Part shown: in pieces, positions 17,183 through 26,978 of the stretch
How positions within the stretch are numbered: the stretch's first letter is position 1
Layout: every line of letters begins with the position of its first letter
DNA from: an uncultured Ruminococcus sp.
GTDB lineage: Bacteria; Bacillota; Clostridia; Oscillospirales; Acutalibacteraceae
Direction of reading: 5' to 3'
DNA: 64,000 bases
Assembly: GCA_902773135.1 (NCBI GenBank)
Contig: CACYDP010000096.1
Location: 1 to 64,000 of the forward strand
Notes under the pieces: generated by a model
The model's database searches: none
What the model was told of the DNA's origin: nothing
The model's input: only the letters and a program-made list of their open reading frames with translations
Position numbers and translations under genes: made by a program

Positions 17183-20100
17183 ATGGGATTGAAATCTTGG
17201 TTTAACGGCAGCAACAGCCGACACGAACTAAAAAAAATAAAGCCTTTGGTTAATAAGGTTCTGGAACTGGAAGAAAAATATCAGGATTTTTCCGATGAAC
17301 AGCTTCGTGCAGAAACGGAACGCTTCAAGGAAAAATTTACGGAAGATATGGACAGAAAACAAAAAGATAAGGTTCTTGATGAAATTCTGCCCGAAGCATT
17401 TGCCGTGTGCCGTGAGGCTTCATGGCGTGTGCTCGGAATGAAACATTTCCGTGTACAGATCATAGGCGGTATTATTCTTCACAGAGGACGTATCAGCGAA
17501 ATGAAAACAGGTGAAGGTAAAACATTGGTGGCAACACTTCCGGCTTACCTGAATGCCCTTGCAGGTGACGGCGTACATGTTGTTACCGTTAATGAATACC
17601 TGGCAAAGCGTGATGCTGAGTGGATGGGCAAAGTATATCGTTTTCTCGGTCTGACAGTAGGTATTCTCCAGCACGATTCTACCAATGAACAGCGTCAAGA
17701 AGCCTATAATGCGGATATTACATATGCTACCAACAATGAACTCGGTTTTGACTATCTCCGTGACAATATGGTGGTTTATAAAGAAAATAAAGTACAGAGA
17801 GGTCATAGCTTTGCCATTGTCGATGAGGTTGACTCTATCCTGATCGATGAAGCAAGAACACCGCTGATTATTTCCGGTCAGGGCGATAAATCGACCGACC
17901 TTTATGTCAGAGCAGATGATTTTGCTAAAACATTGAAGTGCAAGAGAATTACCGAAACGGATTCTAAAGTGGACAACGATGATGAATATACCGAAGAGGG
18001 TATTGACTATATCGTTGACGAAAAAGCCAAAACCGCTACCCTCACTCCTGTCGGTGTGAAAAAAGCGGAAGCTTACTTCAATGTTGACAATCTTACCGAC
18101 CCTGAAAATATTACCCTTCAGCATCATATTAATCAGGCTGTCAAGGCACGGGGCGTTATGCGTAAGGATATTGAATATGTGGTCAACGAAAAAGGCGAAG
18201 TTATCATTGTTGATGAATTTACGGGACGTCTGATGTACGGCCGCCGCTACAATGAAGGTCTGCACCAGGCAATTGAAGCCAAAGAAGGCGTGAACGTTCA
18301 GCGTGAGAGCAAAACCCTTGCTACTATTACTTTCCAGAATTTCTTCCGTCTGTACGGAAAACTTTCGGGTATGACAGGTACGGCTATGACAGAGGAAACA
18401 GAGTTTTCTCAGATTTATAAGCTGGATGTTATTGAAATCCCCACCAACAGACCGATTCAGAGAATTGATTTCCCCGATGTTATCTTCAAGACCGAAAAGG
18501 GTAAGTTCGATGCCCTGATTGAAGATATTTCAGATGCCAACAAAAACGGTCAGCCTGTACTGGTAGGTACTGTTTCCATTGATAAATCCGAAGAACTCAG
18601 CCGTCTGCTCAAAAAGAAAGGCATCAAGCATAATGTGCTCAATGCGAAGCTGCACGCAAAGGAAGCAGAAATCGTAGCACAGGCAGGCAAACTTGGTGCT
18701 GTAACAATCGCTACCAATATGGCAGGCCGTGGTACCGATATTAAACTCGGCGGTAATGACGAATTCCTTGCAAAAGCCGAAATGCGTTGTCTTGATTTCT
18801 CGGAAGAACTGATTGAAGAGGCAACCGGTTATGCGGAAACAGACGATCAGGAGATTCTTAATGCACGTGAAACCTATAAGGAACTTCTCGAAAAATACAA
18901 AGCCGAAACCGAAGCAGAAGCGGAAAAAGTACGTGAGGCAGGCGGACTGTTCATTATGGGTACGGAGCGTCACGAATCCAGACGTATCGACAACCAGCTC
19001 AGAGGACGTGCCGGACGACAGGGTGACCCGGGTGCCAGCCGTTTTTATCTCTCGGCAGAAGACAATCTGCTCCGGCTGTTTGCAGGCGACAGAATTGCCA
19101 TGATTATGGATCGAATGCCCGGCGAGGAAGATACACCCCTTGAAAGCAAACTTCTTTCCAGAACCATTGAGAGTGCTCAGGCAAAGGTAGAAGCAAGAAA
19201 CTTCAATATCCGTAAGAGCGTTCTTGATTTCGACGATGTTATGAACCGTCAGCGTGAGATTATCTATACACAGCGTGATCAGGTGCTCGACGGCGAAAAT
19301 CTCAGGGAAACCATTATCAAGATGATAGGCGATACCATTTCGTCTATTGTGAAAGAGTACCTTCCGCATGAAGAAAAAGATAACTGGAATCTCAAAGGTC
19401 TTCGTGAAGCTCTCAAAGGCTGGCTGATTACCGATGACGATGAGGAAACACTTGTCTATGATACCGAAGAACTTGAAAGACTGGAAAAAGATTACCTCAT
19501 CAATGAACTGACCGAAAAGGCAACAGCTGAATATGAAGCAAATGAAAAACTCATTCCCGAAGAAACAATGCGTGAACTGGAAAGAGTGTATCTCCTGAAA
19601 AATGTTGATAACTATTGGATGGAGCATATTGATGCAATGGACGAACTCAAAAGAGGTATTCGTCTGCGTTCCTACGGTCAGCACGATCCTGTTGTGGAAT
19701 ACAGAATTGAAGGCTTTGATATGTTCGATTCGATGATCGAAAGTATTCGTGAAGATACCGTGAAAATGCTGATGGTGATTCCGAAGAGAGTCAGCGAAAG
19801 ACTGAATCATCAGAACGAAATGCGTGAAATCGCTGCCAAACGTTCGGCAAACAGCCGTGCAAGAGCCGCAATGGCAGCTCTTAAAGCTCAGTCGGCTGCT
19901 CAGAAGCAGGAAACTCCCGAACTTTCTATTTCTGAAATCAAAGTGGACACGGATTCTATTCTTGACAACGAGGAAGCTCAGATAGAAGAAGATGCTATTC
20001 TTGCGAACGAAGAAGAAATTATTACGGCAAAAGACGTGACGGACGAAAAAGAAACATCGTATTCCGAAGACGATATTCAGAAAGCAGCCGGACAATTTAT

Positions 20101-20260
20101 CCAGCGTGAACAGGTAGCTCAGCCGACTTCTACGAACCTTGAGGGCGAAGAAACACCCGTTAACCGCACAGTAAAGAAAGTCAAGATCGGACGCAACGAC
20201 CCCTGTCCCTGCGGCAGCGGAAAAAAATATAAAAAATGCTGCGGCAAAAACGAGTCATAA
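17183..20260 (+). CDS. secA: Preprotein translocase ATPase SecA, long form
   Basis: Motor ATPase that drives proteins through SecYEG at the inner face of the membrane. Landmarks are Walker A GEGKT (residues 110-114), the [19 protein letters not shown] segment containing Walker B, the preprotein cross-linking domain, [15 protein letters not shown] and [14 protein letters not shown] of the second nucleotide domain, and [18 protein letters not shown]. The C-terminus ends in the SEC-C zinc motif [14 protein letters not shown], which normally contacts SecB or ribosomes. At 1025 residues it is longer than the 840-900 typical of SecA; the extra length lies in insertions in the cross-linking domain, around the second ATPase domain and in an acidic C-terminal linker (about 920-990). 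GAGGTGATC precedes the ATG. Confidence 0.97.
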   Translation: MGLKSWFNGSNSRHELKKIKPLVNKVLELEEKYQDFSDEQLRAETERFKEKFTEDMDRKQKDKVLDEILPEAFAVCREASWRVLGMKHFRVQIIGGIILHRGRISEMKTGEGKTLVATLPAYLNALAGDGVHVVTVNEYLAKRDAEWMGKVYRFLGLTVGILQHDSTNEQRQEAYNADITYATNNELGFDYLRDNMVVYKENKVQRGHSFAIVDEVDSILIDEARTPLIISGQGDKSTDLYVRADDFAKTLKCKRITETDSKVDNDDEYTEEGIDYIVDEKAKTATLTPVGVKKAEAYFNVDNLTDPENITLQHHINQAVKARGVMRKDIEYVVNEKGEVIIVDEFTGRLMYGRRYNEGLHQAIEAKEGVNVQRESKTLATITFQNFFRLYGKLSGMTGTAMTEETEFSQIYKLDVIEIPTNRPIQRIDFPDVIFKTEKGKFDALIEDISDANKNGQPVLVGTVSIDKSEELSRLLKKKGIKHNVLNAKLHAKEAEIVAQAGKLGAVTIATNMAGRGTDIKLGGNDEFLAKAEMRCLDFSEELIEEATGYAETDDQEILNARETYKELLEKYKAETEAEAEKVREAGGLFIMGTERHESRRIDNQLRGRAGRQGDPGASRFYLSAEDNLLRLFAGDRIAMIMDRMPGEEDTPLESKLLSRTIESAQAKVEARNFNIRKSVLDFDDVMNRQREIIYTQRDQVLDGENLRETIIKMIGDTISSIVKEYLPHEEKDNWNLKGLREALKGWLITDDDEETLVYDTEELERLEKDYLINELTEKATAEYEANEKLIPEETMRELERVYLLKNVDNYWMEHIDAMDELKRGIRLRSYGQHDPVVEYRIEGFDMFDSMIESIREDTVKMLMVIPKRVSERLNHQNEMREIAAKRSANSRARAAMAALKAQSAAQKQETPELSISEIKVDTDSILDNEEAQIEEDAILANEEEIITAKDVTDEKETSYSEDDIQKAAGQFIQREQVAQPTSTNLEGEETPVNRTVKKVKIGRNDPCPCGSGKKYKKCCGKNES

Positions 20261-20289
20261 TATTTGCCCTGCTGTATTTGTCAGCAATT

Positions 20290-20330
20290 CATTATCTCCC
20301 GATACAACAATGTATTGGGAGATAATTTTC
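20290..20330 (+). terminator. secA terminator
   Basis: Stem ATTATCTCCC (20291-20300) with GGGAGATAAT (20317-20326), extended inwards by ATACA/TGTAT, and followed by TTTT. It runs up to the start of the next gene. Confidence 0.75.
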
Positions 20331-20349
20331 AATGAACAGGAATGATGAT

Positions 20350-21000
20350 ATGAAAAAAATGACAGCGATATTGCTGCTTGCCTGTATAGTTCTCGGGTTT
20401 GCGTCCTGCGGCAATGAGGAACAAGAACCCTCTCAGACCGAAGCATCGGAGATAGCGTCCCGGACTGAACAAAGTGAGACTTCTCAAGAGGAAAGTAAAA
20501 TCACGCTTTCTTCTTCTTCTGTGAATACTCCGCTTGCTGTTGACAACTGGGGCACAGCTGCAAAATACTGCACCAAAAACCAGTCCTATGTGAATGTTCC
20601 GGTGAGAATCACCAAGATCATTCGTGGAAAACCGGCGGCGGAGATCGTAAAGAAATTCACTCAGAACAGCACTGCCTATACGTATACGGAACCGGATAAA
20701 AACTTTGAGTGGGCAGTGGCGGAATATGAAATCAATATTGATGATTTTCCTGTGGATAAAGGCGGAACCGATGCGGCGATGACGGCATTTATCAGCGGCA
20801 AGGGCGGCAAGTCTTTGACCGACAGCAGCAATCGGATCTTCTCGTCCGTATGTATAAATATCGTCGGAGAAGAACGTTATTTTGAGGGCAATGTCAAGGG
20901 ACAGACAGCTTTTGTGATGCTGGAAAAGAAAAAAGATTATGTCATTGCTCTCGGAGAATATGAAGAAACACAGGCTTTCTTTTCGGAACAAGTTTCTTGA
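20350..21000 (+). CDS. Putative lipoprotein
   Basis: A 216-residue lipoprotein. The start is taken as the ATG giving MKKMTAILLLACIVLGFASC, with AGGAATGA upstream; an ATG six codons earlier adds a hydrophilic prefix that is unusual before a signal peptide. The Cys of FASC is the lipidation site. A short Ser/Glu linker leads to a domain of about 165 residues with alternating strands. The composition (LTDSSNRIFSSVCINIVGEERYFEGN) hints at a DUF4352/immunoglobulin-like extracellular domain, which I cannot confirm. Confidence 0.7.
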   Translation: MKKMTAILLLACIVLGFASCGNEEQEPSQTEASEIASRTEQSETSQEESKITLSSSSVNTPLAVDNWGTAAKYCTKNQSYVNVPVRITKIIRGKPAAEIVKKFTQNSTAYTYTEPDKNFEWAVAEYEINIDDFPVDKGGTDAAMTAFISGKGGKSLTDSSNRIFSSVCINIVGEERYFEGNVKGQTAFVMLEKKKDYVIALGEYEETQAFFSEQVS

Positions 21001-21097
21001 TGATTATCACAATCACATTCGTTCCACTGCGGTTCCTTTGATGGAAATAGTTGGCTTGACGAAATGATAATTTTTATAAAAAATTTTGAAAAAGACT

Positions 21098-21125
21098 GTT
21101 AATTAAAGTAAAAATGTTGTATAAT
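21098..21125 (+). promoter_or_regulatory. Extended -10 promoter before the 21159 gene
   Basis: TATAAT at 21120-21125 preceded by TG two bases upstream; the -35 is poor (TGTTAA at 21098). It is 33 bases before the next start codon. Confidence 0.5.
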
Positions 21126-21158
21126 AAATAAAATATTATTTAACGGAGGTAATTAAAA

Positions 21159-21746
21159 ATGAGCCTTATAGAAAAAGTAACAAATACAGTTTCACAGTCT
21201 GTTGATTTTATTATTGATAAAAACAGACAGTTAGCCCAGTTGAACAGACTGGATGCGATTATCAAAAATGAAACCGAAATCATCAATAATGCTTACATTA
21301 AACTCGGTAAAATCTATCTTAGTCAGCTTGAAGGAAATGCTCAGGAAGAAGCCAATACGGATTTACTCATCAATTCCATTAAGACTTCCAAAGAAAGACT
21401 GACAAAGGCCAAGGCACGTTATGAATATACCAAGATATACGGCGTGCCGCAGCCGGGTTTTAACGAGGACGTTGCCGCTCAGCAGGTTCAAAAAGCAGAA
21501 GAAGTGCCCGATGAAAAGGCAGAAACAGAAGAGGAGCCGGAAGACGAAGATATTACGATTGCTTATGCTGCTCCCGAGTCGGAAAGTGCCGATGAACAGG
21601 AAAAAGAGGAAAGCAAGCCTGTTGAAGCGAAGAAACCCGAAACCGCATCAGAATATAAGAAAAAACGTTCCTCGAAGAAAAAGGCAGTGGTTCGTGAATC
21701 AGATCTGGAAGCCGCTAACGAAACAGATGCGGAATCATCTGTTTGA
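21159..21746 (+). CDS. Hypothetical coiled-coil protein with charged tail
   Basis: A 195-residue cytoplasmic protein. The first ~90 residues are helical and amphipathic (SVDFIIDKNRQLAQLNRLDAI and onwards), suggesting a coiled coil; the next ~70 are an acidic Glu-rich linker and the end is Lys-rich (KKKRSSKKKAV). I know no family for it. ACGGAGG sits 9 bases before the ATG. Its stop codon overlaps the open frame of birA and the two are surely co-transcribed. Confidence 0.65.
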   Translation: MSLIEKVTNTVSQSVDFIIDKNRQLAQLNRLDAIIKNETEIINNAYIKLGKIYLSQLEGNAQEEANTDLLINSIKTSKERLTKAKARYEYTKIYGVPQPGFNEDVAAQQVQKAEEVPDEKAETEEEPEDEDITIAYAAPESESADEQEKEESKPVEAKKPETASEYKKKRSSKKKAVVRESDLEAANETDAESSV

Positions 21747-21763
21747 TAGATCGTGTGGTCAAA

Positions 21764-22729
21764 ATGAAAACAAAAATTCTGTCCGCATTAAAAAGTAAAA
21801 ATGATTATGTTTCCGGTGAAGAACTGAGCAGTCAGCTCGGCATTACAAGAAGTGCCGTTTGGAAAAATATCAATCTTCTGAAAAAAGAAGGTTATATGAT
21901 TGATTCTGTAAGGAACAGAGGCTATAAACTGGAAAAATGTCCCGACATCATTGATGCGGAGGCTGTCAGGGCAAAACTGAATGTTAAAAATATTGGTCAA
22001 AAAATTGTTGTGATGAAAACGGTTGATTCCACTAATGATGAAGTCAAACGCCGTGCGTTGCAAGGAGAACCTGACGGGCTCATTGTTATATCGGACGAGC
22101 AGACAGCAGGCAAAGGACGTTTCGGACGGGTATGGAAATCGGATAAGGGTTCCGGACTATATTTTTCGCTTTTGATGCGTCCCGAATTGCCGCCGAGTGA
22201 TATTTCGGCTATTACCCTTGCGGCTGGATTTGCCGTTTGTCTTGCGGTTCGTGAATATACGGGCTGTGATGCAAAAATCAAATGGCCTAATGATGTCATC
22301 ATCGGCAGCAAAAAAATCTGCGGTATTCTTACAGAAATGGCTGCACAGAGCGACCGGTTGGATTATGTGGTCATTGGAATAGGAATTAATGTCAATCATA
22401 CAGAATTTCCGGAGGAAATTAAGTATAAAGCCTCTTCTCTGAAACTGGAATCGGGCAGGGAAATCGACAGGAATGATTTTTTTGTTGAGGTAATTCGTCA
22501 GCTTGATATAGTACTGAGTTCGTTTCTGGTCAGTATTTCGCTTGATGATATGGATAAGTTTAAATCCATTTGTGCGACACTGGGCAGAAATGTCAGTGTG
22601 GAACGCAGCGGAAAAATCATTGAAGGGATTGCCGTTGACATCAATACCGCCGGAGAACTGCTGATTCGTTCGGAAGGCAAAGAAATAAAAGTAAATTCAG
22701 GAGAAGTGACCGTTCAGGGAATCTATTAA
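21764..22729 (+). CDS. birA: Bifunctional biotin--protein ligase / biotin operon repressor BirA
   Basis: A 321-residue protein with an N-terminal winged helix (about 1-60, GEELSSQLGITRSAVWKNINLLKK) and a ligase core. The ATP-loop is AGKGRFGRVWKSDKGSGLY, and the biotin site KWPNDVIIGSKKICGILTEM is intact. It attaches biotin to carboxyl carriers and, with the DNA-binding domain, should repress biotin genes, none of which is in this window. The ATG at 21764 matches the usual BirA N-terminus; a TTG at 21743 overlapping the upstream stop is an alternative. No strong ribosome binding site precedes either, so coupling to the upstream gene is likely. Confidence 0.92.
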   Translation: MKTKILSALKSKNDYVSGEELSSQLGITRSAVWKNINLLKKEGYMIDSVRNRGYKLEKCPDIIDAEAVRAKLNVKNIGQKIVVMKTVDSTNDEVKRRALQGEPDGLIVISDEQTAGKGRFGRVWKSDKGSGLYFSLLMRPELPPSDISAITLAAGFAVCLAVREYTGCDAKIKWPNDVIIGSKKICGILTEMAAQSDRLDYVVIGIGINVNHTEFPEEIKYKASSLKLESGREIDRNDFFVEVIRQLDIVLSSFLVSISLDDMDKFKSICATLGRNVSVERSGKIIEGIAVDINTAGELLIRSEGKEIKVNSGEVTVQGIY

Positions 22730-22740
22730 TTATCATCAAA

Positions 22741-22780
22741 AAAGTCCGTACTCGCCTAAAAAGTGAGTACGGACTTTTAT
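22741..22780. terminator. Bidirectional terminator between birA and ldh
   Basis: 13-bp stem AAAGTCCGTACTC (22741-22753) with its complement (22765-22777), with T-runs on both strands, lying between the convergent stops. Confidence 0.85.
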
Positions 22781-22783
22781 TTA

Positions 22784-23734
22784 TCAAAGATCCAGATCGC
22801 TGATAATTGTTTGGAGTGTATCGGCAGACTTCCGGAGAGCTTCGGCTTCGCTTTCGCAAAGTTTGATCGGCACACTGCTTTCCACACCGTTTTTTCCGAC
22901 AATAGAGGGCATACTGAGCGAAACATTATCGATACCGTATTGACCGTGCTGAATACTTGATACGGGCAAAATGGATTTTTCGTCACGGACAATTGCCTCG
23001 CAAATACGTTTGACGGACATGGCAATACCGTAATAGGTTGCCTGTTTTTTGTCGATGATTTCGTAGGCACTGTTTTTTACATCTTCGGCGATTCTGTGCA
23101 TCGATGCTTCGTGTTCAAAAAAACCTCTCATTTCGCAGAATCTGTTCAAAGGAATACCCGATACATTGGCACTGCTCCAGGCGGCAATTTCGCTGTCACC
23201 GTGCTCGCCGATAATAAAGGCGTGTACACTTCGGCTGTCCACGTTCAGATGTTCTCCGAGAAGATATTTGAGCCGTGCACTGTCAAGAACCGTACCCGAG
23301 CCGAATACCCTGTTTTCCGGATAGCCGCTGAGTTTTAATGCAGCATAGGTCAGTATGTCAACGGGATTGGCTACCACAAGGATAATGGCATCTTTGTTTC
23401 TGCCGGCAATTTCCGGAATGATCGACTTGAAGATTCCGACATTCTTTTTGACAAGATCCAAACGGGTTTCGCCCGGTTTCTGTCCGGCTCCTGCTGTTAC
23501 AATAATCAGTGAGGCATCACTGATGTCGTCATAATCACCGGCGTAGATCTGCATAGGTTTGGCAAATGGAAGACCATGACTGATGTCAAGAGCTTCACCC
23601 TCTGCTTTTTGACGGTTGGCATCGATCAGCACCATTTCGGAAAATAAACCGCTCTGCATAATGGCAAATGCCGATGCAGAACCGACAAAGCCACAGCCGA
23701 CAATGGCGGTTTTTCTGGGGTTTAATTCTGCCAT
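22784..23734 (-). CDS. ldh: L-lactate dehydrogenase
   Basis: NAD-dependent reduction of pyruvate to L-lactate. The product of 316 residues has the Rossmann motif VGCGFVGSASAF (about 12-23), an Asp-terminated second strand (LIDAN), VANPVD, the DSARL segment with the substrate Arg, and the catalytic-histidine motif IIGEHGDSE. Lactate dehydrogenase is preferred over malate dehydrogenase because of the family-typical GTVLDSARLKYLL context, but this split is subtle by eye. AAGGAGGA precedes the ATG. It is transcribed alone, 82 bases after the VWA gene on the same strand and convergent with birA. Confidence 0.88.
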   Translation of the reverse strand: MAELNPRKTAIVGCGFVGSASAFAIMQSGLFSEMVLIDANRQKAEGEALDISHGLPFAKPMQIYAGDYDDISDASLIIVTAGAGQKPGETRLDLVKKNVGIFKSIIPEIAGRNKDAIILVVANPVDILTYAALKLSGYPENRVFGSGTVLDSARLKYLLGEHLNVDSRSVHAFIIGEHGDSEIAAWSSANVSGIPLNRFCEMRGFFEHEASMHRIAEDVKNSAYEIIDKKQATYYGIAMSVKRICEAIVRDEKSILPVSSIQHGQYGIDNVSLSMPSIVGKNGVESSVPIKLCESEAEALRKSADTLQTIISDLDL

Positions 23735-23765
23735 AAAAAATCCTCCTTATTGTTTTTATATTGTG

Positions 23766-23809
23766 ACAGCCGATTGTATCACGTGATGTGCTGTTTTACA
23801 ATCGGCTGT
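23766..23809 (-). terminator. Strong stem-loop between the VWA gene and ldh
   Basis: A 13-bp perfect stem ACAGCCGATTGTA (23766-23778) with its complement (23797-23809). It follows the VWA stop by 7 bases. No U-tract follows on the minus strand, so it could be a terminator, or an RNA-stability element before ldh. Confidence 0.5.
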
Positions 23810-23815
23810 GCAATT

Positions 23816-25774
23816 TTAATCTTTTTTGTTAAGGTTGACTTGATTGTTTTTCTTTGGTTTGTCTTTTGATTCCAGTCCATCGCCGCCGGTTTTGATCAGA
23901 TTGGCAAGTGAGGGGTCAACTTGATAATCGCCGGCATTGGTATTGAACGGATCTTCCGGACCTTTTCTGATCAGTGCTTCCAAATTGGCATCCGATTGGT
24001 AATCGTCAGCGTTGGTATTAAAGGCATCTTCCGGACCTTTTTTAATCAATGCTTCCAAATTGGCATCCGACTTGTAATCATCGGCATTGGTATTGAAAGC
24101 ATCTTCCGGACCTTTTTTGATCAGATTTTCAATGGCATCGTGTTCCACCAGTTTGACTTTGACATAATCGGGATCGGTAGCTTTAGGCATCACGATCGGT
24201 TTTTCGGGTTTAAACGGCGGAGGGGGCGGAGGATCGGGAAGCTGAAAATTATTCTCTGGTACGGGCACATATCTGTCGTTGTTCTTTTTAAGAATCAGCA
24301 CAGCGGCAATAACCAATATCAGAACGCCCACAATAATCAAAAATGTGAAGAAAGGATTAAATCCTCCTTCTGTGGTGTCAGAAATTTCCGAATGTTGTAT
24401 GGTTCCGAGGTCATTGCTGGTAGTGATCACACCGACTTTGATACGAGCAGAGGCACTTTCTTTATGGAATTTTTCGGAAACAGCTGTTGTTTTCACTTTA
24501 TAGGTGCCCTGTTTCGCTGCAAAAAAAGTACCTGTATAATTGCCGTCTGTATCTTTTTCCAGTGCTACTTCGGTATCACCGTCATCACCACTTACAACAG
24601 CGGTCATTTGAATGGTTTTCAGCAAATCATTGTCTTTCACTACACCTTTGCTGTCGTTGAGAGAAGCACTGATCAGGATATTATCACCTACATCAGCAGT
24701 CTTGGGAACAACTTGTTCTATGTATACGGAATAGAAGTCCAACTGCATAACGCTGCAATTTTTCTTATCCGCATTTGTCAGATGCAGATGCCATACGCCG
24801 CTCTTGGGATAGATCAGCTTGATCAGTGTATAACTGCCGGTACTTGTCATCTTGACATTTTCATTATCCGTGAGGGAAATTTCTTCTCCGTCGGGGTCGC
24901 TGAGCTTGGGACTCAGTTCCTCCGCTGTCAGTTTGCTGCGGATAATAATGTTGACATAAAATACGCTGCTGTCTTTAATATTGATATTCACATTGCCGTT
25001 CAATATGGACAGTTCCGTACCGTCCAGCTGATAAATATCGCTGAATATATCGGAGGCAATGGCAGTCAGTTCATCGGTGGTTTTGGTTTCGTAAGATTTG
25101 CCCTTTGTCTGATTGGATATTTTCTGAAGTTCCTTTTTATCGAGTGTCCCATCGTAATTCAAACCGATGGAATATACGGGAATATTTTTTTCGCTGAGGG
25201 ATTTCAGTGTGCTGAGCATTTCTTTATTCGATTCCGCAACTGTCCTCGGACCGTTGATAAGGTGGGTGTTGCCGTCACTAAGCAGTATGATAACTTTTTT
25301 TCGGTTGCTGCCTGTTTTGCTTTCGTCATGCATTTTCATTGCTTTTGTAAGACCGAGAGCAATGTCGGTATCACCGTTGGGATCATATTCAATATCAGAG
25401 ATATTCTTTTTCAGTTTTTCAAGCGTTTTTTTGTCTTTCAGACTGACCGGCGGGTTTGATGTCTTGATTTTTTCCGTATAGACAACATAACCGGCGTTGC
25501 ACGATTCATCGCACAAATCGGTGAATAGGTTAAAGGCGTCCAATGCCACTTTGTTGGGGTCAGAGGTCAGCATAGAGCCGCTGGCATCCAGTACAAAGAT
25601 AACATCAAGGTTCATTTGTCCGCTGTCGATATAAGCATTGGTTTCTTCTTCGCTGCTGTCATCAGTTTGGCTGCTTTCCTCAGCTGCATAAACAGTGAGT
25701 GTGAAACACGCACATATCACTGTCAGCACAGAAAGCAAAACAGACAGAAATTTTTTTGCAGTTCCTTTCATCAT
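23816..25774 (-). CDS. von Willebrand factor A membrane protein with cytoplasmic repeats
   Basis: A 652-residue single-pass membrane protein. It has a signal peptide (1-30, cleavage after VYA), a VWA domain (about 55-250) with an intact MIDAS motif DASGS (63-67), beta-rich Ig-like domains (about 250-460), a membrane helix (about 476-495) and a tail. The tail has a Pro-rich segment (LPDPPPPPPFKPEKP) and three copies of a 25-residue unit resembling LIKKGPEDAFNTNADDYKSD. The start is the ATG pair at 25774/25771 with AAAGGAG upstream. Metal-dependent adhesion or protein interaction outside, and something repeat-bound inside, are inferred; I know no exact match. It follows a small unknown gene by 16 bases and shares its transcript. 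Confidence 0.85.
   Translation of the reverse strand: MMKGTAKKFLSVLLSVLTVICACFTLTVYAAEESSQTDDSSEEETNAYIDSGQMNLDVIFVLDASGSMLTSDPNKVALDAFNLFTDLCDESCNAGYVVYTEKIKTSNPPVSLKDKKTLEKLKKNISDIEYDPNGDTDIALGLTKAMKMHDESKTGSNRKKVIILLSDGNTHLINGPRTVAESNKEMLSTLKSLSEKNIPVYSIGLNYDGTLDKKELQKISNQTKGKSYETKTTDELTAIASDIFSDIYQLDGTELSILNGNVNINIKDSSVFYVNIIIRSKLTAEELSPKLSDPDGEEISLTDNENVKMTSTGSYTLIKLIYPKSGVWHLHLTNADKKNCSVMQLDFYSVYIEQVVPKTADVGDNILISASLNDSKGVVKDNDLLKTIQMTAVVSGDDGDTEVALEKDTDGNYTGTFFAAKQGTYKVKTTAVSEKFHKESASARIKVGVITTSNDLGTIQHSEISDTTEGGFNPFFTFLIIVGVLILVIAAVLILKKNNDRYVPVPENNFQLPDPPPPPPFKPEKPIVMPKATDPDYVKVKLVEHDAIENLIKKGPEDAFNTNADDYKSDANLEALIKKGPEDAFNTNADDYQSDANLEALIRKGPEDPFNTNAGDYQVDPSLANLIKTGGDGLESKDKPKKNNQVNLNKKD
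23915..24139 (-). repeat. Three 75-bp tandem repeats in the VWA gene
   Basis: Each unit of 25 codons encodes a variant of LIKKGPEDAFNTNADDY. The blocks lie about 23925-23990, 24000-24065 and 24075-24140, and the first two on the coding strand are nearly identical at DNA level, so expansion is recent. Confidence 0.85.
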
Positions 25775-25790
25775 CAAAAATCTCCTTTGG

Positions 25791-26249
25791 TTAAAAATCA
25801 TCGACACCGAAAGGATCGGATATTTTGTCGGAATATTCGTCATAAGCTTCATCGATCAGATTTTTAACAGATTGGCTTTTTACATAGTTATACTGTGACA
25901 TAATATAATCAAAGACTGTTTTGAGTGACAGATTTTCTACTATGCTGAGTATAATATCCATTTTTTCGTATGAATCAAAATTGATTGCCGAAATGATATA
26001 ATCTGCTATTTTTTCTGCAAGAGCTTCTTCCAGAACCTCATAGGTATCCCATTGTCGGTAAGCAAGCTCATAAAGCCCTTTAAGAGCCTCGAGGTTTTTG
26101 GGTTTTTCGGCATAATCAATTAAAAACTCTCTGAAATAATTTTCCAATTCATTGGCATCTAAAGTATTGGAAAGACTTTTATATTCAGAATATATCAATC
26201 TGCTCACTCCTTTCAGTAGTTTATGATGTATATCGGTCAATATACCCAT
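25791..26249 (-). CDS. Hypothetical all-helical protein
   Basis: A 152-residue soluble protein, Glu, Leu and Tyr rich, predicted all helical, with no signal peptide, membrane segment or motif I recognise. It opens MGILTDIHHKLLKGV and ends in an acidic SDPFGVDDF. A GAGG site lies before the ATG. It sits immediately upstream of the VWA membrane protein on the same strand, so the two are probably functionally linked, perhaps through the VWA protein's cytoplasmic tail. Confidence 0.7.
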   Translation of the reverse strand: MGILTDIHHKLLKGVSRLIYSEYKSLSNTLDANELENYFREFLIDYAEKPKNLEALKGLYELAYRQWDTYEVLEEALAEKIADYIISAINFDSYEKMDIILSIVENLSLKTVFDYIMSQYNYVKSQSVKNLIDEAYDEYSDKISDPFGVDDF

Positions 26250-26313
26250 ATAGAAGGTCCTCGGTTTTATTGTATCTTATTTGTATAGGATTTTCAACCG
26301 TTTTTTTAAAATA

Positions 26314-26775
26314 TTATTCTGCAAGACCATTTTTCTTTGCCCAGAGTTCAAGAGAATCGACACTGTACGACATTTTTTTCAGCACCTTGATCACCTTTGC
26401 AAAATCCTGTTTTTCGTCGTCGTCTATTTTTCCGTCCTCCAGTATGCGATAGATAATGTCATTAACATTCTGAAGCATATGCATTGCTGTCATCAGTCTG
26501 ACAGAGATTTCGTTCAGGTCTTCATAAAGAAGAACCGGTTCCCCTTTTCCGATGGGGCACTGACTGGAACAGTAGTAATTGCAAAGTTCAGGGGCATTAT
26601 ATACTTTTGACATAGAAACGACATCGTCCGGTTCGGGAACTTTATCGCCGCTTTCTATGGCAAGGAGTTTTGTACGTTCAATAAAAACAATATCCTGTGC
26701 GGTTTCACAGTTATTCAGCAATGGCTGATTTTTTGCTGCTTTTTTGCGTGCATTTCTGTAAACGTTGTCCGCCAT
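26314..26775 (-). CDS. Hypothetical protein with a cysteine cluster
   Basis: A 153-residue protein of unknown function. The centre has LCNYYCSSQCPIGKG, three cysteines in ten residues that might hold a metal, followed by a helical C-terminal half. The start is the ATG for MADNVYRNARKK, 8 bases after TTGGAGG; the frame opens six codons earlier with that same Shine-Dalgarno sequence, which cannot be coding. It is 64 bases upstream of the 152-residue gene on the same strand and may head the VWA transcript. Confidence 0.7.
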   Translation of the reverse strand: MADNVYRNARKKAAKNQPLLNNCETAQDIVFIERTKLLAIESGDKVPEPDDVVSMSKVYNAPELCNYYCSSQCPIGKGEPVLLYEDLNEISVRLMTAMHMLQNVNDIIYRILEDGKIDDDEKQDFAKVIKVLKKMSYSVDSLELWAKKNGLAE

Positions 26776-26978
26776 ATCACGTTCCTCCAATTGTATTTTC
26801 AGACAAAAATATTATATCAAATCCGGAGGTGACATTCAAGTAGCAAATATCAAAGTATACAAAAATTAATTTCGATGTTTATTAGAAGCTATTTGAAAAG
26901 CTAAAATACTTGTCAGTTTTTTGTTTTCAGATACGCCATAGCAAGTTTGTAAAATAGCGGAACAGTATGGAAGATATA

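Noticed and set aside
18530..20095. 521-codon minus-strand frame inside secA
   Set aside because: A shadow of secA; the product is Phe/Cys/His-rich, as expected for antisense translation of a biased coding sequence.
23761..23800. Rex-binding site before ldh
   Set aside because: TTGTGA and TCAC half-sites occur but not at the spacing of a Rex palindrome; the strong stem explains the symmetry.
23921..25459. 512-codon plus-strand frame opposite the VWA gene
   Set aside because: Antisense shadow; rich in Ile/Phe/Gly without motif, while the minus strand encodes a clear VWA protein.
26791..26978. Gene or regulatory RNA between lgt and the cysteine-cluster gene
   Set aside because: Only AT-rich sequence; no frame, hairpin or promoter pair convinced me.
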